Below are positions 1 to 7,794 of a stretch of DNA of 10,865 bases, piece by piece (position 1 is the stretch's first letter; each line of letters starts with the position of its first letter). Position numbers and translations under genes: made by a program. The stretch is from contig JAJZZU010000057.1 of the NCBI GenBank assembly GCA_021797365.1, forward strand, positions 1-10,865, in the 5' to 3' direction. The stretch is from Pseudomonadota bacterium. GTDB lineage: Bacteria > Pseudomonadota > Gammaproteobacteria > Acidiferrobacterales > Acidiferrobacteraceae. The notes below the pieces were generated by a model. The model saw only the letters and a program-made list of their open reading frames with translations, was not told the DNA's origin and did not search any database.

Positions 1-488
1 GGCCAAGCCAGGATGGCCATGGGGACCCAAGCGATCGCGGGTATCGGCCGCGTCAACTCGATATAGGGCGCTATGATAAGCCGCATGAAGGTGCTATAGC
101 CCATCGCGACCCCCGCGGCCACACCCACTATCGTCGCCAGACCAAAGGCAATCAGGATCCGGTACATGCTCCAAAAAATGTCGCGCCAGAATATCTTGGT
201 TACGACCACGGCCATGAACGCATGAAAGACCGCGACAGGCGTTGGTATGTTCGAGAAGTCCAGGATGAACCTCACGTGCGACTCGGTCAGCCACTGCCAT
301 AAAGCCAAGCCCGCTATCATGGACAGCAGGGGAATGAGGCCGGCCTTCCAGCCGGTCTCCCTTATCACTGACTTGGCCTTCCTGAACATGGCGGCGATCC
401 CGATAGGTTTTTCCTGACCATGGCGGCGTGCTTCCTTCACACCATCAGAGACACTAGTCGGCGCTGGTCTAGGCATGATCTCGCTCAT
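1..488 (-). CDS. ABC transporter permease, NitT/TauT/Ssu type (partial, 3' end off window)
   Basis: This is the N-terminal 162 residues of an inner-membrane permease; the reading frame is open to the left edge. An N-terminal cytoplasmic tail of about 45 residues precedes a first hydrophobic segment (about 48-67). A periplasmic stretch with the typical 'IPTPVAV' (81-87) follows, then a second membrane segment (about 110-130). Residues 144-162 read ELTRPIPAIAWVPMAILAW, the start of the conserved region seen in SsuC, TauC and NrtB permeases. ATG at 488 has GGAGG five bases upstream (494-498 on the plus strand), which favours it over the inner ATG at 476. It follows the binding-protein gene after 83 bases that contain a terminator-like hairpin, so its expression is probably lower than that of the binding protein. 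The cognate ATPase is expected further left. The family is clear but the substrate is not. Confidence 0.9.
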   Translation of the reverse strand, partial: MSEIMPRPAPTSVSDGVKEARRHGQEKPIGIAAMFRKAKSVIRETGWKAGLIPLLSMIAGLALWQWLTESHVRFILDFSNIPTPVAVFHAFMAVVVTKIFWRDIFWSMYRILIAFGLATIVGVAAGVAMGYSTFMRLIIAPYIELTRPIPAIAWVPMAILAW

Positions 489-522
489 AAAATCCTCCGA
501 CTTTCTCGCTGTCATCCGCACG

Positions 523-561
523 ATCACAAAAACAGGCCGCGAGCCTGCTTTCCTCGCGGCC
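523..561 (-). terminator. Intrinsic terminator/attenuator between binding protein and permease
   Basis: A perfect 9-bp inverted repeat (GGCCGCGAG at 535-543, CTCGCGGCC at 553-561) with a 9-base loop begins 10 bases after the binding-protein stop codon. Read on the minus strand it is followed by TGTTTTTGTG, a classic intrinsic terminator layout. Because the permease starts only 47 bases beyond the stem, it probably acts as a partial terminator or mRNA 3'-end stabiliser that sets a high binding-protein to permease ratio. Confidence 0.75.
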
Positions 562-571
562 CATGATGGCC

Positions 572-1915
572 CTAGACCTTGGCCAGGATCTGCTCATAGG
601 TGTAAACGGAGCCCTTGGGGGTCGCCTTCTTGGCGCCGGACTCCGTCATATAGGCTACGACTTTGCCCCCGTCCATCGTATAGAAGGCATAGTTTCCAAA
701 GAGCTTCAGGCCCGTGTCATGGTCATACACATAGAGCGCGTTTATCATCTCGTGTTTCGCGTCTGCGGTCTTGGCCGCAAGCAGCATGCTCTTTACGCTG
801 CCGTATTTATAAATGCCTTTGCCACGCAGCCAGAGCTCGGGCTTCATGCCGATATTGGACTTGGGGCTGTAAGGCGCGCCCAGGACCTTCTCGTAAGGTA
901 TCCCCATTTGCTGGTAAGCCGTCTTCAGGTAGCCGGTCTTTACCCACTTCTTCATATTGAGCGGCGGGATATCAGCGTATTTGGCCAAGATGGAATGATC
1001 GTAGTTCAAGGTGCTTACCCACTTGGGCGTGATCGCGGGATTCAATGTGAGGTAGCCGCCGTGACTGAAATAAAGGTAAAGCACTTCTTTTGGTATCATG
1101 GTCCACTTCGACAGCATCTTGCTGGCCTTGTAGGGATTTTCCGCAATCCAACGATCAGCGGCTATGACCGCCTTTACATAGGCCACGACGACCTGAGGGT
1201 ATTTCTTCGCAAAAGACGAGGTGACGACCGCTCCGTGCAGGTAGGGGACATGGGTCGATGCGCCGTTATAGATCATGCGCCCCACGTGCTTGTATTCCAT
1301 ATACTCCGATATGGGACAGAAATCGGCGTGCGCTGCGATCTTATGGGCGGTAATGGCGGCAATGCCGGCCATGGGACTTTGGTTTACGATATGCAGTTTT
1401 GAAATCGGGATGTGCTCGTCAGCCGCCATTTCGTAGAGCATCCCCCACGACGAACTCCCCACCGGGGTCGATATGTCCTTTCCTTCGAGCTCTCTGACAT
1501 TCCTGATAGGAGAACTGACGGGTACGTCTATGCCGTTGCCCGCGCCGTCCAGGTTATAGCCCGTCATGGTTATGAGATAAGACCGCTTGGACGGCGTCTG
1601 CTGAAACTTGGCGCCATTGACCACAAGTGGGTAATCCCCCATGGTGCCGAAGTCCAACTTACCGGCCATCATCATATTTGTTATAGGTGCCCCTGAGCTG
1701 TAATTGCGCCAGACAATCCTATATTTCACGTGCGCGTACTTCCCCGTATGCGGGAGGTATTTATCGAGGAGCTTCAGGCCCTTTATGGCACTACCAGCCG
1801 GGTAGGTATCCGTGCACATGCTTTGATAGCCGATGCTTATGGTTATGGTCTTTGCAAGGGCAGCGGAGCCAAGGCAGAGCCCGCAAAGGGCAAGGCTTAA
1901 TGTAGTGCGCGACAT
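572..1915 (-). CDS. ABC transporter periplasmic substrate-binding protein (NitT/TauT/SsuA class) with C-terminal NosL-like extension
   Basis: Predicted periplasmic solute receptor of 447 residues for the importer whose permease follows. Residues 1-21 form a signal peptide with an AALA|KT cleavage site and no lipobox. The NMT1/SsuA-like fold is indicated by 'YSSGAPITNMMMAGKLDFGTMGDYP' features at 72-96, written here only as a pattern: an SG-x-P-x-T motif, then AGKLDFG, then GDYP. SsuA/TauA proteins are usually near 320 residues, so this one is about 100 longer. The extra C-terminal part (about 388-447) has YVYDHDTG (395-402), AFYT (410-413), VVAYMTESGA (419-428) and GSVYTYEQIL (435-444), which resembles the NosL pattern. 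C34 and C200 are its only mature cysteines and could form a disulfide. ATG at 1915 has a GGGGA site about 8 bases upstream. The ligand is unknown; sulfonate, nitrate-like anions or thiamine precursors are all possible for this class. Confidence 0.85.
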   Translation of the reverse strand: MSRTTLSLALCGLCLGSAALAKTITISIGYQSMCTDTYPAGSAIKGLKLLDKYLPHTGKYAHVKYRIVWRNYSSGAPITNMMMAGKLDFGTMGDYPLVVNGAKFQQTPSKRSYLITMTGYNLDGAGNGIDVPVSSPIRNVRELEGKDISTPVGSSSWGMLYEMAADEHIPISKLHIVNQSPMAGIAAITAHKIAAHADFCPISEYMEYKHVGRMIYNGASTHVPYLHGAVVTSSFAKKYPQVVVAYVKAVIAADRWIAENPYKASKMLSKWTMIPKEVLYLYFSHGGYLTLNPAITPKWVSTLNYDHSILAKYADIPPLNMKKWVKTGYLKTAYQQMGIPYEKVLGAPYSPKSNIGMKPELWLRGKGIYKYGSVKSMLLAAKTADAKHEMINALYVYDHDTGLKLFGNYAFYTMDGGKVVAYMTESGAKKATPKGSVYTYEQILAKV

Positions 1916-1930
1916 TGGCGATCCCCATCA

Positions 1931-1962
1931 TATTGGAACGAGTACCTACACGCAGAGCAATA
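1931..1962 (-). promoter_or_regulatory. Candidate stretched operator upstream of binding-protein gene
   Basis: On the minus strand this stretch begins TATTGCT and ends CCAATA, the same outer words as the dyad upstream of the GntR-type gene (10619-10640). The gap between them is 19 bases instead of 7, which is 12 bases (about one helical turn) longer. It sits 15 bases from the ATG at 1915, in the position where a repressor would block the promoter or initiation. This is pattern matching between two sites only. Confidence 0.35.
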
Positions 1963-2179
1963 AGCGTACCAGCGTCAGTAATCGGCAATTTTATTGAAAT
2001 ACCCACGTTACTGCGTGGTTGCGCGAAAGCCCTTGCCGCAAAGACGCGCACCAACGCAGAGCGCGCGGGTATCCCATGCCTCGCACTGGTGCGAAGCAAT
2101 CGCTCCCGTCCTGATCGTTGGGCCTCGTCCACACTCATCCCCGGGGATGGCCTTGTGGTTGCGTGCAACTCAGGCAGCC

Positions 2180-2205
2180 CGGCTTCGTGAGGCCGTTTGT
2201 TTTTT
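2180..2205 (+). terminator. Plus-strand intrinsic terminator-like hairpin with no assigned gene
   Basis: A stem runs from 2180 to 2195 (CGGCTT paired with GAGGCCG through one T-G wobble, small loop) and is directly followed by TTTGTTTTTT (2196-2205). The polarity fits a transcript on the plus strand, opposite to every recognised gene in the window. It does not work as a terminator for the minus strand, where no T tract follows the stem. Confidence 0.5.
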
Positions 2206-2211
2206 CGCGTG

Positions 2212-2509
2212 CCCAAAGGCCATGCTCAAGAGATGTCATGGCGCATGATGGAGGTGCTTTGATCAACCCGAGGTCATGAACGGCGCTTTAACGGCACCTC
2301 GCGAGCACAACCTTTCTCCGCCGTGGCGTAATGCCCGGCGCGGCCCGCCTCTTCCTGGGCGAGCGCGCGGCCTGGACCGGTGCGATAGGGGGGCGACATG
2401 CGGGCGACACCGGGCGTCATGGGTCTTTATAGAGGGGTGGGCTGCCAGTCTTTTCTAGGAATAATGAGGCCTATGGTAAACCCGCAAGGCTAGGGGCATG
2501 GCCTTTGGG
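2212..2509. repeat. Inverted repeat pair, 14-bp perfect arms about 270 bases apart
   Basis: CCCAAAGGCCATGC (2212-2225) recurs exactly inverted as GCATGGCCTTTGGG (2496-2509). The pair encloses a 298-bp segment with no gene. No target-site duplication is visible directly outside the arms (CGTG on the left, AAAA on the right), so an old MITE-like element or a paired protein-binding site are both open. Confidence 0.55.
2391..2419. repeat. Three helically phased GGGCG(A/T)CA direct repeats
   Basis: GGGCGACA occurs at 2391 and 2402, and GGGCGTCA at 2412. The 11- and 10-base spacing places all three on the same face of the helix, as in multi-subunit DNA-binding sites. They are short and G-rich, so chance in a GC-rich spacer cannot be excluded. 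Confidence 0.35.
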
Positions 2510-2662
2510 AAAACTCATGGGCGCAACAATCTTGGACAAATAGACGGCGGAAGGCAGGGGCGCGGCGTCAAGGGGCCGGGGTCTTCCAGGCAGCTCCGGG
2601 CCGCCCGGACCGCAATCGGCATCAACCCCCTCGTGGTCCGAAGGATAAGGCCCCTGGCCGCT

Positions 2663-2974
2663 TCAAAACGTTTTGGGAACGTAGGCCCTGGACTCGCGCC
2701 ATCTTTTCAGGGTCGCAAGCCGCAGGCGCATGTAAAGACGCTGGCCGCGATTTGCGTTCCGCGCCACCAATAGCTCGTCGACCTTTTTTTGCATGTCGCG
2801 AAGCGTCGCCTTACCATCCCGGAAAGACGACCCGTCGTGGCAATAGCTGCAATAATGGGGATGGACCTTGGGTTTCTTGTCGTAGAAAAGGGGCATGCCG
2901 CAACTCTGACACCGATTACGCTCGTTTCTCAGTATCTTCATCGCGCCCTTCATGATATTCGTCTCGCTTATCAT
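2663..2974 (-). CDS. Small zinc-ribbon protein (PF12674-like putative zinc ribbon)
   Basis: This is a 103-residue cytosolic protein with no signal peptide or membrane segment. An N-terminal four-cysteine ribbon has C22-x2-C25 (RCQSCGMPL) and C42-x2-C45 (HYCSYCHDG). The 'CQSCGMPL ... YCSYCHDG' layout is typical of the putative zinc-ribbon family, which is often encoded next to metabolic enzymes and has no settled function. A basic helical tail rich in Arg and Lys (about 57-98) follows and might bind nucleic acid or a partner protein. The gene starts 9 bases after the large flavoprotein gene, and its GAGG ribosome site overlaps that gene's stop codon, so the two are translationally linked. It is the last gene of the unit. 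The YCSYCH string matches the haem c motif, but without an export signal zinc or iron binding is more likely. Confidence 0.8.
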   Translation of the reverse strand: MISETNIMKGAMKILRNERNRCQSCGMPLFYDKKPKVHPHYCSYCHDGSSFRDGKATLRDMQKKVDELLVARNANRGQRLYMRLRLATLKRWRESRAYVPKTF

Positions 2975-2983
2975 AAATATGCC

Positions 2984-5900
2984 TCAACCGTGGTTTTGCT
3001 GTCGTATATGGTCTAGCCATTGGCTCGATATCTGATCCAGAAGACGATTTTGGGTCTGTCTTGCCGTGAGATGATCAAGGTCCACGCAGGCCAGAGGCTG
3101 ATCCTGGCCGGCGCACGAGAAGACCGCCTTCGTCCGTTGCCCGGTGTCGGGGTCGATGTGCCATTGCAGGCACTGCGCGCACACCCCCTTCATCATGCAT
3201 TGCATGGGGCTACCGACCGTGGCCGTCACCTCGATGTTCGGAGCAAAATAGTGCGTAAGATCGCCCTTCAAGGCACGTTGAAAGGCCTTGAGCAGGCTGG
3301 TCGAGCCCATGACCATGAGACGGTCGACCGCGGAAAGGGCGATGCCCGACCCATCCTTGGGTCCCACGGCGCCATCACCATAGGCCTTGAGCAGTGCGAC
3401 CATGTCGCTTGCGCTTTGGGCACAATCCTGCGGCCGCCGCGCGGGGATCCGCGAGCCGCTTCCCGTACACCAGATGATTTGATCGGCGGCGGCCTCGAGC
3501 TCGTCCTGATAATCCAACTCGTTTGCGCGGGAGAGCGCCGCGACATACAAGACGCGGTTGCCGGCGGCCCGCAAGGCGGGCCCTATATCCAGCATCACAG
3601 CCGCCCCCCAGCGGCCGGCTATTACGAGGATGGTCTGGCCCTTGGGGATGTCGGTCGGCGCCCCGGTGGGCCCCATGAGAACCAGGGGATCACCCGGCTT
3701 CAGGCGCCCGACGAGCCTTTGCCCGGTTCCCCACTGCAAAACGAGAAGCCTGATTGCATCACCTACCACGCCCGCGCCGCTTACCGTGAGCACCGGGATC
3801 TGTAAGCGGGTGTCGCACTCGATGGGACTTGTGGCCTCGAATGTCTGCAGTCGAAAGAACTGGCCGGGCCGAAAGTTACGCGCGGCAAGCGGCGCCTGTA
3901 CCCAGAGCTCGACTACGCCCGGCCGACTGCAATCGACCGCTTGCACGCGCGCGGTCAGGGCCTGCGCGAGGCCTTCCTGAAAGGTCGCGAGATCATCCTT
4001 GCGCGGGACTTGCCCCTCCATGACCGCCATCACCTGCGGGTAGGCGAACTTCGCAGAGGCAATGGCCTTGACGACGCTCCCATGAAAGACCGGGTGCGTG
4101 TCGCCTATGAAGCTCACGCGCCGAGACCCCTTGGTATACGAGGTGAAAGGGCCTGGGTTCGGGGCCTTGATATGGGCCGACACGGGCACCTCCCGCAGCC
4201 CGTCCGCGCCGGCGACATGGGTCTTGAAGTGCGTGCCATCGAGCGCAAAGGTCCCCGGGTATTCCCGTTCATAGATGGTATTGGGAACCGTGCCGGCGGC
4301 GATGAAGACGGCGCGCGCAGGCAAACTGACTTCGGGACAGTCCTGGCCGCTTTCATCGGTCGGCGCGCCCATGCGCTTAAAGATCATGCTCTTGACATGG
4401 CCATAACCATCGGTCTCGGCCCGTAGCGGCTCCAGGCACTCGGCGTAGCTTAGGCCCTCTTGCATGGCCTTGATGAGTTCCTCGTGATTTCGGGTGTAGG
4501 CCGGCGATTCTGTCATGGCCTTGCGGTAGACCAGGGTGACCCCGCCGAAGGACCGTAAGAGCGGCGCGAAGTCCGGCGCCTCGCCGGCTTTGGCTGCGCG
4601 CAATCGCTCCTCTCGTATGAGCCTGCCATGCTCAAGAAATTCGTCCCGTATCTGTCTATCCTCGAGGCCAAGGCCTGCCTCTAGCTTCTCGCCACAGCCC
4701 CCCACCTTCATGGCCTCGTGACGGGCATAGACCTTCTCGACCTGACGGACGTAGTAAGCCTGGACCTCGGTTGCGGTATCGACCGCCGTAAGCCCACCGC
4801 CAATGACCACCGCCGGAAGACGCAGCTGCAGGTTGGCAAGACTGGTCTTTTTTCCCGCACCCGTGAGTTGCAAGGCCATAAGAAAGTCGCTTGCCTGACG
4901 GATGCCGCGGGCCAAACCCTCACCCATGGCCACGGTCCGCGGCAAGCCCGCGCCGGTGGCAATGCAGACATGGTCGAATCCGAACGCCCACGCGTCATCC
5001 AGGGTCATGGTCCCCCCGAGCCGCACGCCGCCAAAGAGCTGAAAGCGCTCGCGGCGCGCAAGGCTTACGTATATGAGCTTCAGAAAATTCTTATCCCAGC
5101 GTACCGTGATCCCATATTCGGCGACCCCGCCGAACCCCAAGAGGACGCGCTCATCGAGGTCTTCTTGCATGGCCTGAAAATCGCGCACGGGCCCTTCGAT
5201 CAAGGTCGCCGCGAGCGGTTCGATCTTGAGCCCGTCTATGGCCACCACCGCGCAACCTTCCTGGGTGAGATAATGGGCCATGGTAAAGCCGGCCGGCCCA
5301 AGGCCCGCCACGAGGACCTTGCGGCCCTTATAGGGCTTGGGCAGATACCCTTGATCGCGCAGCGGGTTCCAGCGCGTGAAGAGGTCATAGATCTCGACCC
5401 CCCAAGGCAGATTCAAGACATCGGTCAAGACCGAGGTCTCCACCGCCGGGATATTGACCGCATCCTGTTTTTGATAAACGCAGGACTTCACGCAGTCATT
5501 GCAGATGCGATGACCCGTGGCCGGTATCATGGGATTATCCACCATGGCCATGGCCAGAGCCGCGACGCCCAGGCCGTCCCGCTTCAATAGCTGCATCTCG
5601 GAGATCTTTTCACCCAACGGACAACCGGCCAGGACGCCGCCGAAGGCGTCGACCTTGAATGCGTCGCCTGGAACCCCCTTTTTCTCGGGGAAGCCCTTGG
5701 AACAAAAGTCCCCCTCGTGATCGTGACAATAAAGGCAATAATGCACCTCGGCTTGCACCGCGCGCGCGTCCATGCGGGTGTCCGTCAGGTGAAATCCATC
5801 GCGCCTGCGAAGCGTGGAGTCGGGGGCCCTTTGGACTAAGAGCCCGTCATTTGTCATGACGTGGTTCAACGGCACCAGCCGCGAGGGGTCGATATGTTGC

Positions 5901-6517
5901 GGCAGACGAAAGCTTCGCCAGCCAGACACCATGTCGGCGGCGTCAGGTTCAGTGAGGCACAAGGCGCACAGGCGGGTCAGGCGCGCAATCTCTTCGGCCC
6001 ACCCCGTTTCGTCCACAAGCCAACCCATGCCGAGGCGCGCCGTAGCCCACTCCTGGTCTTTTGTCGCAAACCCCTCTTTTGCGAGCACGGTTTTAAGCCA
6101 GGCCTTCAGTTCGCCAAACTCAAGTCCTTCCTCGCCCCGGTAGCGCCTTGCGCGGCGCAGCACGAACTCTTTTTTAAAGGCCATGATCACATCATGGCTG
6201 CGCGTTTGCGCCGCCAATGCCTCGACCTCGGCCTCTATGCCAAAAAGACGCGCCACGAAACCCTCGAAATGACGGGCAATGGCAAGCCGAAGCGTGCTTT
6301 GCACGGGCAAAGACCAGTCCCCCAGGCCCGATCGCCACTCCCGGAGCCGGAACTTAAGATCCGCATCGCGCGCCCCAAGATACTTCAGAAAATCGTCATC
6401 CAGGCGCAAAAGACCGGAATCACTGCGGATATCGGCATAGTCGTAGCCGTCTGCAAGCTCCAGGGGGGCCGAGAGCCCGGTGTCGCTCTCGCGCCTGACG
6501 GCCCTTATTTCGTCCAT
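2984..6517 (-). CDS. Fused flavin iron-sulfur NAD(P)H:acceptor oxidoreductase (GltD/NfnB-like half plus PyrK/NfnA-like half)
   Basis: Cytosolic protein of 1177 residues. Residues 1-250 form a mostly helical domain I do not recognise, with an isolated C184-x2-C187. Residues 255-360 carry seven cysteines (261, 264, 272, 299, 339, 342, 346), with CPL at 299-301, like the iron-sulfur entry domain of GltD and NfnB. A first dinucleotide fold has GLGPAG (405-410, probably FAD), a second has GGG (573-575, probably NAD(P)H), and FIGD (803-806) closes the flavin domain. Residues 855-1085 form an FNR-like module with RPGQFF (883-888), GPTGAP (949-954) and a pyridine-nucleotide region at 965-995. The C-terminal C1107-x5-C1113-x2-C1116-x18-C1135 fits a PyrK/NfnA-type [2Fe-2S] site. 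The start overlaps the upstream ferredoxin gene by 13 bases and has GGAGG 10 bases upstream. The layout suggests electron exchange between ferredoxin and NAD(H)/NADP(H), possibly bifurcating; that role is inferred. The usual glycine-rich loop of the FNR half reads G-R-W-G (968-971). Confidence 0.85.
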   Translation of the reverse strand: MDEIRAVRRESDTGLSAPLELADGYDYADIRSDSGLLRLDDDFLKYLGARDADLKFRLREWRSGLGDWSLPVQSTLRLAIARHFEGFVARLFGIEAEVEALAAQTRSHDVIMAFKKEFVLRRARRYRGEEGLEFGELKAWLKTVLAKEGFATKDQEWATARLGMGWLVDETGWAEEIARLTRLCALCLTEPDAADMVSGWRSFRLPQHIDPSRLVPLNHVMTNDGLLVQRAPDSTLRRRDGFHLTDTRMDARAVQAEVHYCLYCHDHEGDFCSKGFPEKKGVPGDAFKVDAFGGVLAGCPLGEKISEMQLLKRDGLGVAALAMAMVDNPMIPATGHRICNDCVKSCVYQKQDAVNIPAVETSVLTDVLNLPWGVEIYDLFTRWNPLRDQGYLPKPYKGRKVLVAGLGPAGFTMAHYLTQEGCAVVAIDGLKIEPLAATLIEGPVRDFQAMQEDLDERVLLGFGGVAEYGITVRWDKNFLKLIYVSLARRERFQLFGGVRLGGTMTLDDAWAFGFDHVCIATGAGLPRTVAMGEGLARGIRQASDFLMALQLTGAGKKTSLANLQLRLPAVVIGGGLTAVDTATEVQAYYVRQVEKVYARHEAMKVGGCGEKLEAGLGLEDRQIRDEFLEHGRLIREERLRAAKAGEAPDFAPLLRSFGGVTLVYRKAMTESPAYTRNHEELIKAMQEGLSYAECLEPLRAETDGYGHVKSMIFKRMGAPTDESGQDCPEVSLPARAVFIAAGTVPNTIYEREYPGTFALDGTHFKTHVAGADGLREVPVSAHIKAPNPGPFTSYTKGSRRVSFIGDTHPVFHGSVVKAIASAKFAYPQVMAVMEGQVPRKDDLATFQEGLAQALTARVQAVDCSRPGVVELWVQAPLAARNFRPGQFFRLQTFEATSPIECDTRLQIPVLTVSGAGVVGDAIRLLVLQWGTGQRLVGRLKPGDPLVLMGPTGAPTDIPKGQTILVIAGRWGAAVMLDIGPALRAAGNRVLYVAALSRANELDYQDELEAAADQIIWCTGSGSRIPARRPQDCAQSASDMVALLKAYGDGAVGPKDGSGIALSAVDRLMVMGSTSLLKAFQRALKGDLTHYFAPNIEVTATVGSPMQCMMKGVCAQCLQWHIDPDTGQRTKAVFSCAGQDQPLACVDLDHLTARQTQNRLLDQISSQWLDHIRQQNHG

Positions 6518-6852
6518 CGGACCGAGTCCTCCACGAGCAAGAGCGCTCTTTTATGGGCACGACCGTCCCACTGATCGGCATCCGGCAAGGGCGGCTTCTT
6601 TTCGGTGACGACCGGCCACTCCTGAGCCAGCCTCGCATTGATGGCGAGATATTCCTGGTGTTCATCCGGCAGGTCCCCGTCTTTGAAGATGGCCGAGGCC
6701 GGGCATTCCGGTTCGCACAAGGTGCAATCGATGCACGCGACGGGATCGATCACGAGGAAGTTCGGGCCCTCGTGGAAACAATCGACGGGGCACACCGCAA
6801 CGCAGTCCATATACTTGCATTGGATACAATTATCGGTCACGACAAAGGTCAC
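6505..6852 (-). CDS. fdxA: 7Fe ferredoxin ([3Fe-4S][4Fe-4S], Azotobacter FdI/FdxA type)
   Basis: This is a 115-residue soluble electron carrier. The N-terminal pattern C9-x2-C12-x4-C17-x3-C21-P-V-D-C25 followed by C40-x2-C43-x2-C46-x3-C50-P is that of 7Fe ferredoxins. By the known FdI structure, C9, C17 and C50 would hold the [3Fe-4S] cluster and C21, C40, C43 and C46 the [4Fe-4S] cluster, with C12 and C25 free. Strings such as [22 protein letters not shown] and ITEK-like [16 protein letters not shown] are shared with FdI, and the length agrees with the family (about 106). The start is GTG at 6852 with AGGAG six bases upstream; that ribosome site touches the HEAT gene's stop 12 bases away. 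The gene overlaps the large flavoprotein gene by 13 bases, suggesting that the two proteins are redox partners. Confidence 0.93.
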   Translation of the reverse strand: MTFVVTDNCIQCKYMDCVAVCPVDCFHEGPNFLVIDPVACIDCTLCEPECPASAIFKDGDLPDEHQEYLAINARLAQEWPVVTEKKPPLPDADQWDGRAHKRALLLVEDSVRWTK

Positions 6853-6864
6853 ATCACACTCCTT

Positions 6865-7794
6865 CTAGGCCATCTCGATCTTGGCAATCGCCCAGGACGC
6901 GAGCTTCTTCACATCCGGATCCCTATCCTTGAGCGCCTCCCGAAGCCAGGGGAGCGCGCGCGCATCCCCGATCTCGCCCAGGCAAAGGGCGGCCTCTTTG
7001 CGAACATTGCTCACGGAATAAGAAAGCATCTCGGCCGCGGCCCCCATCCCCTCCTTGTAGCGGATACGCCCCAAGGCGGTCAGGATCTTGGCCATCACTT
7101 GCCAGTAGGTCTCTGTGCCCAAGGCGCCCACGAGCGCGGGTCCGGCCTCGATGGCTTTTAGCTTGGCGATGGTAGCCGCCGCCTCCTCCCTCACCTGCCA
7201 GGCGGTGTCCTTGAGCCCGCGGACCAAGGCCCCGACAGTCTCCGCCGTCGACCGGTAGCCGAGCGCGCCCATGGCGGTGCGCCTGACCTCATGACTGGGA
7301 TCAGTAAGGGCGGCGCCGGCCAGGTTTTGCAGGTAAGCCGGGTCCTGTAGGTAGCCCAAGACCCCGCTGCTCTCGATACGCACCTGCACGGACTCATCGG
7401 AAAGCCCGGAAAGCGCGTAGGGCGCGGCGCCGGCGATCCTGAGCGGTCTTACCGCCCGCAGCACCGCGGCCCGCACAAAGGCCTGGTCCGAGGAAATGTA
7501 GTCCTCATAGAGGTCTTGCAAGCCCTCTTCATTGCACTCAGCCAAGGTCTCCGCCGCCGCCTTTCGCACGAGCTCGTCTTCGTCATAAAGTAGCTTCAAA
7601 AGGGGCGGCAGCATGTGCGGCCCCGGAATCTCGGCTATCGCCCGCGCGGCCTCGGCGCGCACGACGCCGTCGGTATCCTCAAAACCCTCGAGGATGACAG
7701 CGATAGCCTCGGGTTCATCAAGTTCGATGGCATTCATTACCGCCAAACGTCGCGTATCGGCATCGCGACTTTGCGTGGCCTCCTTAGCTTCCAT
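6865..7794 (-). CDS. HEAT-repeat protein
   Basis: This is a 309-residue helical solenoid with no catalytic motif. A V-R (or close variant) step recurs at residues 15, 46, 77, 108, 139, 171, 202, 234, 265 and 296, a spacing of 31-32 residues. Each is followed by an alanine-rich helix of the x-x-A-x-x-A-L-x-x-I/L type, as in PBS-lyase/CpcE-like HEAT repeats. Ten units fill the protein almost end to end. HEAT proteins act as scaffolds or assembly factors; here, between two ferredoxin genes, holding or maturing the redox complex is a fair inference. I chose ATG at 7794 because GGAGG lies five bases upstream; an in-frame TTG at 7806 would include that ribosome site in the coding sequence. It follows the AprB-like gene after 50 bases. 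Confidence 0.88.
   Translation of the reverse strand: MEAKEATQSRDADTRRLAVMNAIELDEPEAIAVILEGFEDTDGVVRAEAARAIAEIPGPHMLPPLLKLLYDEDELVRKAAAETLAECNEEGLQDLYEDYISSDQAFVRAAVLRAVRPLRIAGAAPYALSGLSDESVQVRIESSGVLGYLQDPAYLQNLAGAALTDPSHEVRRTAMGALGYRSTAETVGALVRGLKDTAWQVREEAAATIAKLKAIEAGPALVGALGTETYWQVMAKILTALGRIRYKEGMGAAAEMLSYSVSNVRKEAALCLGEIGDARALPWLREALKDRDPDVKKLASWAIAKIEMA

Larger units (their letters stand above)
1916..2662. other. Intergenic region of about 750 bases, no convincing gene
   Basis: The open frames here are short, use weak starts and show no recognisable protein features. The region contains a stretched regulator-like dyad (1931-1962), a 14-bp palindrome CATCCCCGGGGATG (2136-2149), a plus-strand terminator-like hairpin (2180-2205), a 14-bp inverted repeat pair (2212-2225 and 2496-2509) and three phased GGGCG(A/T)CA repeats (2391-2419). 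It must contain the promoter for the ABC transporter genes. The best minus-strand match is a weak TTGCCG/GCTTAT pair with a 17-base spacer near 1962-1990, which is not convincing. Confidence 0.6.

Noticed and set aside
563..1402. Long plus-strand open frame of 279 codons opposite the binding-protein gene
   Set aside because: The minus-strand gene has a signal peptide, ribosome site and clear family; the plus frame has no recognisable domain and is a by-product of codon bias.
1915..2190. Plus-strand frame of 91 codons ending inside the orphan terminator stem
   Set aside because: It starts with TTG, has no ribosome site or recognisable features; an untranslated RNA is a better reading of the terminator.
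2595..2656. Hairpins TCCGGG-CCG-CCCGGA (2595-2609) and GGCC-AGG-GGCC downstream of the zinc-ribbon gene, as terminators
   Set aside because: No T tract follows either stem on the minus strand, so an intrinsic terminator for the redox unit is not supported.
2834..2857. CXXCH haem c motif in the small protein and in the large flavoprotein
   Set aside because: Neither protein has an export signal, and both strings sit in cysteine-rich zinc or iron-sulfur contexts.
4718..5590. Plus-strand open frame of 290 codons inside the large flavoprotein gene
   Set aside because: It is antisense to well-conserved FAD and iron-sulfur motifs and shows no protein features of its own.
5861..7161. Further plus-strand open frames opposite the ferredoxin and HEAT genes
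   Set aside because: They are antisense shadows of strongly supported genes without ribosome sites of note.
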